A stretch of 35,949 nt of DNA from an uncultured Bacteroidia bacterium (GTDB taxonomy: Bacteria > Bacteroidota > Bacteroidia > Bacteroidales > F082). The stretch lies in assembly GCA_902769875.1 (NCBI GenBank), contig CACXQV010000042.1, forward strand, positions 1-35,949. Direction: 5' to 3'. A program made the translations under genes and the position numbers. Position 1 is the stretch's first letter. Every line of letters starts with the position of its first letter. Below the pieces are notes generated by a model. The model saw only the letters and a program-made list of their open reading frames with translations. It was not told the origin of the DNA and did not search any database. Below are positions 24,129-31,022 of the stretch, piece after piece.

Positions 24129-25297
24129 ACGAAACAACACGACAATTCATCAGGGAAAACCTGAACGCTGACGTGCCGACGCTCGCCTTGAAAAAGGTGC
24201 CCGTCGGCACTGACTTTTCATTGGCTTTGAGGCAAATTGAGGCTCGCCAGTTGCTCAAGCGGAAAGCGCCGTCGTGGAGCGCGAATGAAGACCTGCTTTT
24301 CCCTTCGCATCTCTCCATCGAGCAATGCTCGTCGGAGGCAGCGGCACGATACAAAGCCAAACTGTTGCAGGGAGAGTCGTTTGCCGACCTTACCGGCGGC
24401 CTCGGTATCGACACCTATTTCATTTCGCAAGGCTTCAGGCAAACCGATTATGTGGAGCGGCAAGAAGAACTCTGCGGCTTGGCGAGGCACAATTTTTCTG
24501 TCTTGAACACGGAAATTGAAGTTCACAATGAAACGGCGGAGGATTATCTAAACCATTGCGAACCAAAAGACTGCATCTTCATCGACCCGGCGCGGCGCGA
24601 TGCCTACGGACGCAAAACCGTTTCCATCGGTGACTGCACGCCCGATGTGGCAGAGTTGCATGACTTGCTGTTGCAAAAGGCGCAAAAGGTGATGATAAAG
24701 CTGTCGCCGATGCTCGACATCAGCAAGGCTTTGGAGGAATTGGGGAACGTGAAGGAAGTGCATGTGGTGGCCGTGGCCAACGAATGCAAGGAACTCGATT
24801 TTGTCTTGGAACGCGATTTTCGAGGTGAAACACGATACTTCTGCGTCAATTTGCTGACTGGGCAACCAGAGTTGCAATTCACGATGGAGGAGGAGCGGAA
24901 TTGTTCCGTCAGGTTGGCCGACCGCGTTTCGGGTTACCTCTATGAACCCAATCCTGCCGTGATGAAGGCGGGATGCTACAAGTTGCTGACGGATTGCTTT
25001 GATGTGCGCAAACTGCACAAAAACAGCAATCTGTACACTTCAGAACGGTTGATTGCCGATTTTCCGGGTCGCGTCTTCGAGATTGAGGCTTGGGCACCCT
25101 TTAATAAAAAGGTGAGGCAATGCTTGCTTTCGGGTGTCGACAAGGCCAGTATTGCCGTGCGCAATTTCCCGCTGTCGGTGGCCGAGCTGAGGAAGTCGTT
25201 GAAAATCAGTGATGGCGATGAGGTCTATCTGTTTGCCACCACTTTGAAAGGCGAGCAAAAAGTGCTCATAAAGACAAGGAAAACCGCCTCGGTTTGA
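24125..25297 (+). CDS. Class I SAM-dependent methyltransferase with THUMP-like domain
   Basis: A protein of about 390 residues. The SAM-binding motif is [14 protein letters not shown], and the following [13 protein letters not shown] resembles the catalytic-loop region of this family. The C-terminal ~100 residues fit the THUMP-like RNA-binding module seen in Bacteroidota homologues. Substrate unknown; an RNA target is likely. The frame is open further upstream to 24080, but that would overlap the previous gene by 49 bases. TTG at 24125, overlapping the previous stop as TTGA, gives an N-terminus ([20 protein letters not shown]) like homologues that begin MN-TT-FI, so I prefer it. A terminator follows whose loop contains this stop codon. 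Confidence 0.85.
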   Translation: MNETTRQFIRENLNADVPTLALKKVPVGTDFSLALRQIEARQLLKRKAPSWSANEDLLFPSHLSIEQCSSEAAARYKAKLLQGESFADLTGGLGIDTYFISQGFRQTDYVERQEELCGLARHNFSVLNTEIEVHNETAEDYLNHCEPKDCIFIDPARRDAYGRKTVSIGDCTPDVAELHDLLLQKAQKVMIKLSPMLDISKALEELGNVKEVHVVAVANECKELDFVLERDFRGETRYFCVNLLTGQPELQFTMEEERNCSVRLADRVSGYLYEPNPAVMKAGCYKLLTDCFDVRKLHKNSNLYTSERLIADFPGRVFEIEAWAPFNKKVRQCLLSGVDKASIAVRNFPLSVAELRKSLKISDGDEVYLFATTLKGEQKVLIKTRKTASV

Positions 25298-25314
25298 AGC
25301 GGTTTTCTTTTTTT
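25279..25314 (+). terminator. Rho-independent terminator overlapping the methyltransferase stop
   Basis: Stem GAAAACCGC (25279-25287) / GCGGTTTTC (25299-25307), followed by seven T. The 11-base loop contains most of the TGA stop (25295-25297). It also separates the convergent minus-strand gene ending at 25326. Confidence 0.85.
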
Positions 25315-25325
25315 CGCGAAAGATA

Positions 25326-25637
25326 CTATCTTCTGTCGGGGATGCCGAACTTGATCCACCAAGTTTGGTCGTATTTGTTTTTGACGGCTTTTTTCACGAT
25401 TTGGGTCCTGCCTTTCAATATGTTGAGTGCGGCGTGGGCCTCGTCGGTCTTCTTGCGAAGCTCCTCGTGAATCTTGTCCATTTCGGCTGACAATGCCTCC
25501 AAACGCTTGCAGTCATCTTCCAGTTTGTGTATGACACTCTCGTCCACGCCGGCATCCCGCCCTAAGCGTTGGTTCCTTTTTACTCCTGACAGAATCAGTT
25601 TCGATTTCTCAAGTTGGTCTTTAAAAATTTGATACAT
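25326..25637 (-). CDS. Small coiled-coil protein of unknown function
   Basis: A 103-residue hydrophilic protein without a signal peptide or membrane helix. Most of it (about 5-85) has the charged heptad-like pattern of a long helix (SVIHKLEDDCKRLEALSAEM, EELRKKTDEAHAALNIL), and it ends in an aromatic motif DQTWWIKFGIPDRR. I do not recognise a family. Support for a real gene is good: it fills the gap exactly, it has a textbook promoter (-33 TTTG, 19-base spacer, -7 TATTTTTG) at 25689-25719, and it faces a terminator. The composition is similar to its neighbours. It could be a structural or regulatory accessory protein, but that is only inference. Confidence 0.7.
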   Translation of the reverse strand: MYQIFKDQLEKSKLILSGVKRNQRLGRDAGVDESVIHKLEDDCKRLEALSAEMDKIHEELRKKTDEAHAALNILKGRTQIVKKAVKNKYDQTWWIKFGIPDRR

Positions 25638-25688
25638 AACTCTTTAAATTTTTATTCCTAAAATGGAATGGTTGCTTGTTTTCGAGTG

Positions 25689-25719
25689 CAAAAATAGTAA
25701 AATTTTATTTCCTTTCAAA
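25689..25719 (-). promoter_or_regulatory. Full Bacteroidota promoter (-33 TTTG, 19-bp spacer, -7 TATTTTTG)
   Basis: On the minus strand the -33 TTTG is at 25719-25716 and the -7 TATTTTTG at 25696-25689, separated by exactly 19 bases. The predicted transcript start is near 25683, giving a ~45-base leader for the gene at 25637. The promoter overlaps the last codons of the GH28-type gene. Confidence 0.75.
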
Positions 25720-26988
25720 AATGAAGTCTTTATTCTTTCTTTCGGGCTCGTCAACCTCGATTTTGTCGATTTGATGATGGGTCACATCGTCCAAGACGAT
25801 GGCCGTGCGGTAGTCTTTTTTCAGGGCTTTCAATTTGATGTTTTTCATTATCAGCCCGTCGACGTGGCGGACGAAAAAGCCCCAAGCGGGCAATTCCTCA
25901 TGTTGCGAAAACTCAGGATAGGCTTTGGGCATTTCGGGCACTTCGTCAAGCTGGTCGAGGCCGCGATAGGCGTAGTGAGGGTCGCCGCCGCCGGGGAATA
26001 CGATCTCGATGTTTTCCAAAGTGACGTTCCTTATCTTGGTGTCTTTCAGCCCGATGATTCCGCAGGGTGAGATGTTGCGCGGCAGGTCTTCGATGGGGCC
26101 TTCGTAGTCGTAGCCCGCATCGGGTTTGGTGGCGGCCACTTCGCAATAGAGGTTGCGGATGGTGATGCCTTCCATCGAGCTGGGTTTGTCGCGGCGGGCG
26201 CCCACGTTGAGGTAGATGGCGTTGCCTACGTTGATGCTTTGCAATGAGTCGACGAGGATGTTCTCGCAGATGCCGCCGTCAACGCTTTGTATGGTGATGG
26301 CGCTGCGATAGGTGTCGTAAACCGTGTTGTGGATGATTTTCACGTTTTTGAAGCCGCCCGCTCCCATTGTGCCGAATTTGATGCCGCTTGCGCTGCTGCG
26401 GGCGGTGCAGTTGCGCACCTCCACGTTTTGGCATATCTTCTTGTTGGTGTGCGACTTCAGGCAGATGGCATCGTCGCTCGCGTCGATGTAGCTGTTGGTG
26501 AGGAGGAAACCGTCGCAGTCGACGATGTCGATGCCGTCGTTGTTCCAGAAGACGGTGCTATGGATGCGCACGTTGTTCACCCTGACGTTTTCGCATTGGT
26601 CGTACATCGTCACCCAATTGGCGGCGTTGCGGAAGGTGACATTGTCGATTTCCACGTTTTTGCACTCCCTGAAATGCAACAGCCGTGCACGATGGCTCTC
26701 GGCCACGCGGTCGTTGCTCAATCGGTCGTTGATGAGGCCTTTGTGGACAAGGTCGGTGCAGTTGTTGGCCAACTCGCGTCCTTGCCCGTCGATGCTGCCG
26801 CCGCTGTTGTAGTAGCCGATGATTCGGATGTTTTCGACCCCTTCGGCCATGATGAGGGCGCGGTCGTTGATGGCCTCGAAGCGGTCGTAGTCGAAGGGGT
26901 TGGTGCTGCCGACCAACACGGCTCCTTCGACGAGCTCGATGGTGACGTTCGACTTGAGGTGGATGCTGCCCGTCAGGTAGCGGCCCAC
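25705..26988 (-). CDS. GH28-like pectin-lyase-fold glycosidase, main part after an in-frame TGA
   Basis: 427 codons of a right-handed beta-helix protein of the glycoside hydrolase 28 (polygalacturonase) type. Visible motifs are GRYLTGSIHLKSNVTI, VGSTNPFDYDRF, SIDGQG, WNNDGID (149-154, the NTD-type site) and ASDDAICLKS (DD at 172-173). The expected GHG site reads SASGIKFG and the RIK site RSAITIQ, so the histidine and the Arg-x-Lys pair are not where a classic polygalacturonase has them. The open frame begins at GTG 26988 right after a TGA (26989-26991). The codons before it encode the signal peptide and first strand of the same protein in the same frame. It is therefore either a pseudogene or a protein made without its export signal. 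Confidence 0.8.
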   Translation of the reverse strand: MGRYLTGSIHLKSNVTIELVEGAVLVGSTNPFDYDRFEAINDRALIMAEGVENIRIIGYYNSGGSIDGQGRELANNCTDLVHKGLINDRLSNDRVAESHRARLLHFRECKNVEIDNVTFRNAANWVTMYDQCENVRVNNVRIHSTVFWNNDGIDIVDCDGFLLTNSYIDASDDAICLKSHTNKKICQNVEVRNCTARSSASGIKFGTMGAGGFKNVKIIHNTVYDTYRSAITIQSVDGGICENILVDSLQSINVGNAIYLNVGARRDKPSSMEGITIRNLYCEVAATKPDAGYDYEGPIEDLPRNISPCGIIGLKDTKIRNVTLENIEIVFPGGGDPHYAYRGLDQLDEVPEMPKAYPEFSQHEELPAWGFFVRHVDGLIMKNIKLKALKKDYRTAIVLDDVTHHQIDKIEVDEPERKNKDFIFERK

Positions 26989-27219
26989 TCAGAAGCGGAG
27001 TGTGCCGCCGCCTTGCCCGGCAATCCAGTCGATGGCGTACTGGATGCTGCGTGTGTTCATCGTAACGCCGTCGCTGCGTATTCCGAACAGCGAGGCGTTG
27101 TAGGTGGGTTTGTCTTGGGCGAGGGCTTGCAGGCTCGCCAGGAGGATGAGGGTGAGGATGGCCTTTTTCATATCATAGTTCTTGTGTTTGTTCTCGAATT
27201 CATGCTTGCGTCGGGTCAT
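26989..27219 (-). pseudogene. N-terminal fragment of the GH28-like gene (signal peptide and first strands)
   Basis: These 76 codons contain a signal peptide (MKKAILTLILLASLQALAQ, ATG at 27169-27171) and the usual start of GH28-type enzymes (ASLFGIRSDGVTMNTRSIQ, IDWIAGQGGGTLRF). It stops at TGA 26989-26991 exactly where homologues continue with VGRYLTG, encoded by the next codon in the same frame. A single base change, for example from TGG, TGC, TGT or CGA, would explain it. An ATG at 27219 overlaps the upstream gene's stop by ATGA and would add 16 residues before the signal peptide. 27171 looks like the natural start. Confidence 0.75.
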
Positions 27220-30206
27220 TGAAGTTGCGCCCCTTCGGGGCTTGGTTTTTCATATAAAACCACCGGCCCTATCATGCCCAAAGGCTGCAAAGGCTGGTCG
27301 GTGTTCTTGCGGTTGAGGTAGAGCCAAGTGGTCAGGTTTTCTTCTCGGCTGAAGGTTTTCAGGTAGTTGCCCATTGTGGTGGTGATGCGAACTTCGAGGT
27401 TGTTATCGCCTTTGCGAAGTGCCGAAGAAAGGTCGTAAATCCGTCTTCCAAAGTATTGGACACCAAGTGGTTCTCCGTTGACGAACACCTCGGAAACACC
27501 TTCGACGAGGCCTAAATCCAGAATGGTAGAGACGGTGCATGCACCGTCTCTACGGCGGTTGATGTTTTTTCGGTAAATGATTGTGCCGCAGAAGTGTTGG
27601 TATTGTTCGCTGTCCTTGAAGTCGAACAAAGTGTCGAAATGGGTGGTTACGATGTCTTTCAAGAGGCTTTGGCAGAGCGTCACTTCCCAATCGTCGGAGA
27701 GGTCTTGGGGATGCATTCCGGCCAACTTGGAATGGAGCGGTTGCCAAGGCTGCAAGTCGGGTTTTTTGTCGGTTTTCTCGAACACGATGAGGAGCGACTC
27801 GGCAGGGCCGAAATCGAAATGACAGCTTCCGTTTTCATCCAAAGGAAGGGAATGGCGATGGCCTGTCTGAAGGTCCCAGATTTGGGCTTGTCGCCTGTGG
27901 GTCAAGGCTTTGCTGAAGGTGATTTTGGTTTGGTGGGCATTGTAGCGGTGGGTGTTGCACACAAAGAGCATTTCGCTGCCATCGTCGGTGGTGTAGCGGT
28001 TTTGCATTACGAAAGGGTCGGGGGATTCGATGTCCAAATAGTGTGGCAGGTCGTGGGCGTGCATCAGGCTGTCGTACCAAGGGATGAAGCCTTCTTTGGG
28101 CGGTTCCGCGAAAACGAAACCATCCTTGTGTTGCATCACTTTTTCCATCGTGGCTCTCACAATTGAGTCTTTTTCGATGGTGTTGCCATTCAGTCCCAAC
28201 GACTTATACGGGATCGTGTCGATGCAGATGAGTTTGCCTCCGGTCTCCACAAAACGGAGCAATTGCCGTGCGGTTTCGGGGTGGAGGCTTTCCACGTCCA
28301 AGAGCATCAAAGTGTTGTATTTGCGCCCGTTGAAGCACAAGTTCCCCTTCTTGGTTTCCGATTGGATGATGATGTTTTCGCTCACATAATCCACCCCGCC
28401 GCCGCATTTGTTGATGGCTTCCCAAATCAGAGTTTTGTAAGGGGCTCGCGTTGTGTTGGGGAATGGCTCGTTTTGCATCCCGATGGTGCTCCACATGTCG
28501 TTTTCGGGGTTGAGGATGGCGATGTCGGCGTAGTAGGTGCCGTGTTGCAGGGCGTATGAAAGCCTTGCCTTGTAGTCGGTGTAGTGTTTCAGGTAAGGCC
28601 ACCAATTGTTGCGCTCGCTGTAGAAAGCGCCATAGCGCAGCCAGCCTGGGAAGGGCGCTTCGAGGTTGGGCGAATAGTTGAAACCGTGGAAGATGCTGTG
28701 GGTGATGCCTGAAATGGCCGTTTGGTCGCCGCCGAGTTTCAGCTGTTCGAGGGTCATGTTGAAAACGGTGTAGGTGTTGGTCATTTCCTCGCAGCTGATG
28801 GTGCGATTGCCCGCCAAATGAGCCGCCGACGACACGAATTTGTTGACCATCGTATAGGCGCGTCCACGGCGGTAGTCGGCTTCCGACATTTCCTCTCCGG
28901 GTTTGTGTTTCAGCCAATTGGTTGTCCACGATTCGCCTTCAGGCAGGTCGTAGCCCATGGCATTCTCCAAAGGATAGAACCCCCGACCGTAGGCTTGGGC
29001 GCGGGCTTTCACTCCGAGCTGGTGACACCAATTAATATAGGTCTCGGTGAAGCGTTCTTGCATCAGGCGGGCTTTGAAGTCCTCGAAGTCGTAGCGTGCG
29101 CGTTGGATGGCTTCGGTGAGGCTGTCGGTGGCGGGGACGACAGGATTATAGTTGATCGCGCTGCCCATCGAGCCTGTCTTGAAGAGAATGAACGGCAAGT
29201 AGTCGGTGATGTCGTAACCGTGGCGTTTCATGAATTCTTCGGCCATGTCGGCGGTCCAGTTGGCGCCTTCGAGCTCCATACTGTCGGTGAACAATGCCCG
29301 GATGTTGCCTTTCAGCGGCCCGATTTGTGCCTCGATTTTTTCCGACATATTGTGGAGATATTTGTTGACGGCAGCCGCGTTGAAATGGTCAAGCACGGGT
29401 CCGGCGGCGCCCGGCGCGCCGAGGATGACTTCAAGGAAACCGTTGATTTTCACCAAGGCGGCCAAAGTGTATTCGCCTTCGGGCACTTCGATGGTGAAGA
29501 TGCTGTCCGTCAGGCCTTCGGCGGGCTCAAGCACCTCGGCTTTTTCGGTCGGAACAGGCACCTGGGTTTGCGGACTCTGAGCCTGTCGAAAGGCCGACCA
29601 GATGGTAATGCCATCATCGACACTCGAAGCTGGATTCGGATAAAGCCTCAGCAGCATCAATTCTTTCGTGTTGCCTTTGTAGGGTGAGCTCACTTTGGGC
29701 ATGGCCTTTGCGCAAATGCTGTCGCTGACGATGGTCAATGTCGTTGGCCCCGTGACGGGTTCTGCATAGTTGACCACGATTTGCGCCCGCTCGTCGGGTT
29801 CGAGAAACTCGCCCCCGAAAGGCCAGCCTGAGCCTACGATGAGGTCGCAGGTCATGTCCAAACGCTTGGCTTCGTCGAAGCAGACTTGCAGCATGCCAAT
29901 CCACTCCTTGCTCAGCCATTGCAGGGAGCGTTTCCCGATGCTGTCGGAATACGAAGGGAAGGCCACAGGGTTGATTTCGACGCCCCCTATGCCGGCTTCT
30001 TTCAGCAGGCGCATTTCGCGCACAAGTTCATCGGCCTCCACTTTGTTGCCGTTCCACCACCAGCGCACAAAGGGATGGTATTGCGACGCAGGCTGCCGAA
30101 ATTCTGAATAGAGCTGCCCTGCCGCAGGTGTGTCGTGGTTTGTCTGGCATCGGCAAAGGGCGAGCACTAACACGAACAATGCCAAGATGGGTCTCAAATG
30201 CCTCAT
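27216..30206 (-). CDS. GH106-like glycoside hydrolase (alpha-L-rhamnosidase-type), secreted
   Basis: A 996-residue exported protein. The N-terminus is a signal peptide (LALFVLVLALCRC); the cysteines give a poor lipobox, so lipidation is uncertain. The motif HPFVRWWWNGNKVEADELVR followed by LKEAGIGGVEINPVAFPSY is typical of the GH106 / alpha-L-rhamnosidase-like (beta/alpha) barrel. NRTISCEEMTNTY and FMKRHGYDITDYLPF also fit. The C-terminal ~150 residues are beta-sandwich domains (GVSEVFVNGEPLGVQYFGRR). The family removes rhamnose from plant rhamnogalacturonans, and the adjacent GH28-type gene supports pectin-related use. It carries a perfect 28-bp palindrome (27526-27553) and a dispersed repeat (29577-29590) in frame. 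It is divergent from gldF. Confidence 0.85.
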   Translation of the reverse strand: MRHLRPILALFVLVLALCRCQTNHDTPAAGQLYSEFRQPASQYHPFVRWWWNGNKVEADELVREMRLLKEAGIGGVEINPVAFPSYSDSIGKRSLQWLSKEWIGMLQVCFDEAKRLDMTCDLIVGSGWPFGGEFLEPDERAQIVVNYAEPVTGPTTLTIVSDSICAKAMPKVSSPYKGNTKELMLLRLYPNPASSVDDGITIWSAFRQAQSPQTQVPVPTEKAEVLEPAEGLTDSIFTIEVPEGEYTLAALVKINGFLEVILGAPGAAGPVLDHFNAAAVNKYLHNMSEKIEAQIGPLKGNIRALFTDSMELEGANWTADMAEEFMKRHGYDITDYLPFILFKTGSMGSAINYNPVVPATDSLTEAIQRARYDFEDFKARLMQERFTETYINWCHQLGVKARAQAYGRGFYPLENAMGYDLPEGESWTTNWLKHKPGEEMSEADYRRGRAYTMVNKFVSSAAHLAGNRTISCEEMTNTYTVFNMTLEQLKLGGDQTAISGITHSIFHGFNYSPNLEAPFPGWLRYGAFYSERNNWWPYLKHYTDYKARLSYALQHGTYYADIAILNPENDMWSTIGMQNEPFPNTTRAPYKTLIWEAINKCGGGVDYVSENIIIQSETKKGNLCFNGRKYNTLMLLDVESLHPETARQLLRFVETGGKLICIDTIPYKSLGLNGNTIEKDSIVRATMEKVMQHKDGFVFAEPPKEGFIPWYDSLMHAHDLPHYLDIESPDPFVMQNRYTTDDGSEMLFVCNTHRYNAHQTKITFSKALTHRRQAQIWDLQTGHRHSLPLDENGSCHFDFGPAESLLIVFEKTDKKPDLQPWQPLHSKLAGMHPQDLSDDWEVTLCQSLLKDIVTTHFDTLFDFKDSEQYQHFCGTIIYRKNINRRRDGACTVSTILDLGLVEGVSEVFVNGEPLGVQYFGRRIYDLSSALRKGDNNLEVRITTTMGNYLKTFSREENLTTWLYLNRKNTDQPLQPLGMIGPVVLYEKPSPEGAQLQ
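27526..27553. repeat. Perfect 28-bp palindrome inside the GH106-like CDS
   Basis: GTAGAGACGGTGCA (27526-27539) is followed immediately by its exact reverse complement TGCACCGTCTCTAC (27540-27553). It is translated in frame as part of RRDGACTVSTI near the C-terminus. The GTAGAGACG...CGTCTCTAC pattern belongs to short palindromic repeats found scattered in several phyla. Confidence 0.9.
29577..29590. repeat. Dispersed repeat core CTGAGCCTGTCGAA inside the GH106-like CDS
   Basis: The same 14 bases as 19525-19538 in the giant cargo gene. On the coding strand it contributes FRQAQSPQ. Both copies keep the host frame open. Confidence 0.6.
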
Positions 30207-30251
30207 GCAGAATAATCTTGAATGATGCAGCGAAGATAGGAAAAAAACTCG

Positions 30252-30259
30252 TACCTTTG
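30252..30259 (+). promoter_or_regulatory. Bacteroidota -7 promoter box for gldF (TACCTTTG)
   Basis: TACCTTTG matches TAnnTTTG and lies 20 bases before the ATG at 30280, in the short gap shared with the divergent GH106-like gene. I see no comparable box for the minus strand here. Confidence 0.6.
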
Positions 30260-30279
30260 CACCTCAAATATTTTTGCGC

Positions 30280-31011
30280 ATGTATGCATTGTTCAAGAAA
30301 GAGATCAGCAATTTCCTGAGTTCGCTCATCGGCATTATGGTGATTGTGGTTTTCCTGCTCATCACGGGGCTTTTCCTGTGGGTGTTCCAGAGCGGATTCA
30401 ACGTTCTCAACTCCGTTTATGCCAACTTAGACAGCCTTTTCATCCTCGCGCCTTGGGTGTTTCTTTTCCTCGTGCCAGCCGTGACGATGCGTAGCTTCGC
30501 GGAGGAAAACCGCACTGGCACCATCGAGATGTTGGTCACCAAGCCCCTGTCGGACTGGCAAATCATCTGGGCAAAGTTTTTGGCGGGTGTGACTCTCGTG
30601 TTGCTCGCCCTGATTCCCACTTTCATCTATTATTGGTCTGTCTATCAATTGGGGCTGCCCAAAGGCAACCTCGACAGCGGCGGCATTTGGGGTTCCTATA
30701 TCGGATTGTTCTTGCTCAGCGCGAGTTTCGTGAGCATAGGGGTATTTTGTAGCTCGTTGACCAACAACCAGATATTGGCCTTCATCATCTCGGTATTCCT
30801 CTGCGGATTCCTGCTGATTGGCTTCGAGTTCATCTATTCGCTTTCGTTGTTCGGGCGGGTCGACTTGTTCATCCAGCAGTTGGGCATGAACGCGCACTAT
30901 AGCTCGCTGAGCCGTGGCGTGGTCGACACCCGCGACGTCTTGTATTTCCTGAGTGTGATTGCGCTGTTTCTCAGTGCTACGAAATTGGTTTTGGCAAGCC
31001 GCAAATGGTAA
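30280..31011 (+). CDS. gldF: Gliding-motility-associated ABC transporter permease GldF
   Basis: A 243-residue inner-membrane ABC permease with about six transmembrane helices (for example SLIGIMVIVVFLLITGLFLW and LFILAPWVFLFLVPAVTM). The conserved segment MRSFAEENRTGTIEMLVTKP and the C-terminal SSLSRGVVDTRDVLYFLSV are typical of GldF. In Flavobacterium it works with GldA (ATPase) and GldG; no gldA is in this window. ATG 30280 (MYALFKKEIS) is preferred over the TTG at 30274. The AAGGAGG at its 3' end forms the Shine-Dalgarno sequence of gldG. Confidence 0.93.
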   Translation: MYALFKKEISNFLSSLIGIMVIVVFLLITGLFLWVFQSGFNVLNSVYANLDSLFILAPWVFLFLVPAVTMRSFAEENRTGTIEMLVTKPLSDWQIIWAKFLAGVTLVLLALIPTFIYYWSVYQLGLPKGNLDSGGIWGSYIGLFLLSASFVSIGVFCSSLTNNQILAFIISVFLCGFLLIGFEFIYSLSLFGRVDLFIQQLGMNAHYSSLSRGVVDTRDVLYFLSVIALFLSATKLVLASRKW

Positions 31012-31016
31012 GGAGG
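31010..31016 (+). promoter_or_regulatory. Strong Shine-Dalgarno sequence for gldG (AAGGAGG)
   Basis: AAGGAGG lies 6 bases before ATG 31023 and overlaps the gldF stop. Such a strong site is unusual in Bacteroidota and decides the start at 31023 rather than the in-frame GTG at 31005. Confidence 0.7.
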
Positions 31017-31022
31017 AAGGTT

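Noticed and set aside
22686-24140. 484-codon open frame on the minus strand opposite the pseudouridine synthase
   Set aside because: It is a shadow caused by the codon periodicity of the Arg/Asp repeat; it encodes [10 protein letters not shown]-type repeats with no family, while the plus strand has S4 and catalytic motifs.
26989-26991. TGA read as an amino acid (genetic code change or selenocysteine)
   Set aside because: Many intact genes here (trxB, gene at 980, methyltransferase) use TGA as their normal stop, and no selenocysteine element is evident; a point mutation is simpler.
26287-29687. Long plus-strand open frames (26287-27222, 28722-29687)
   Set aside because: Shadows of the GH28-like and GH106-like genes; no export signal or family motif.
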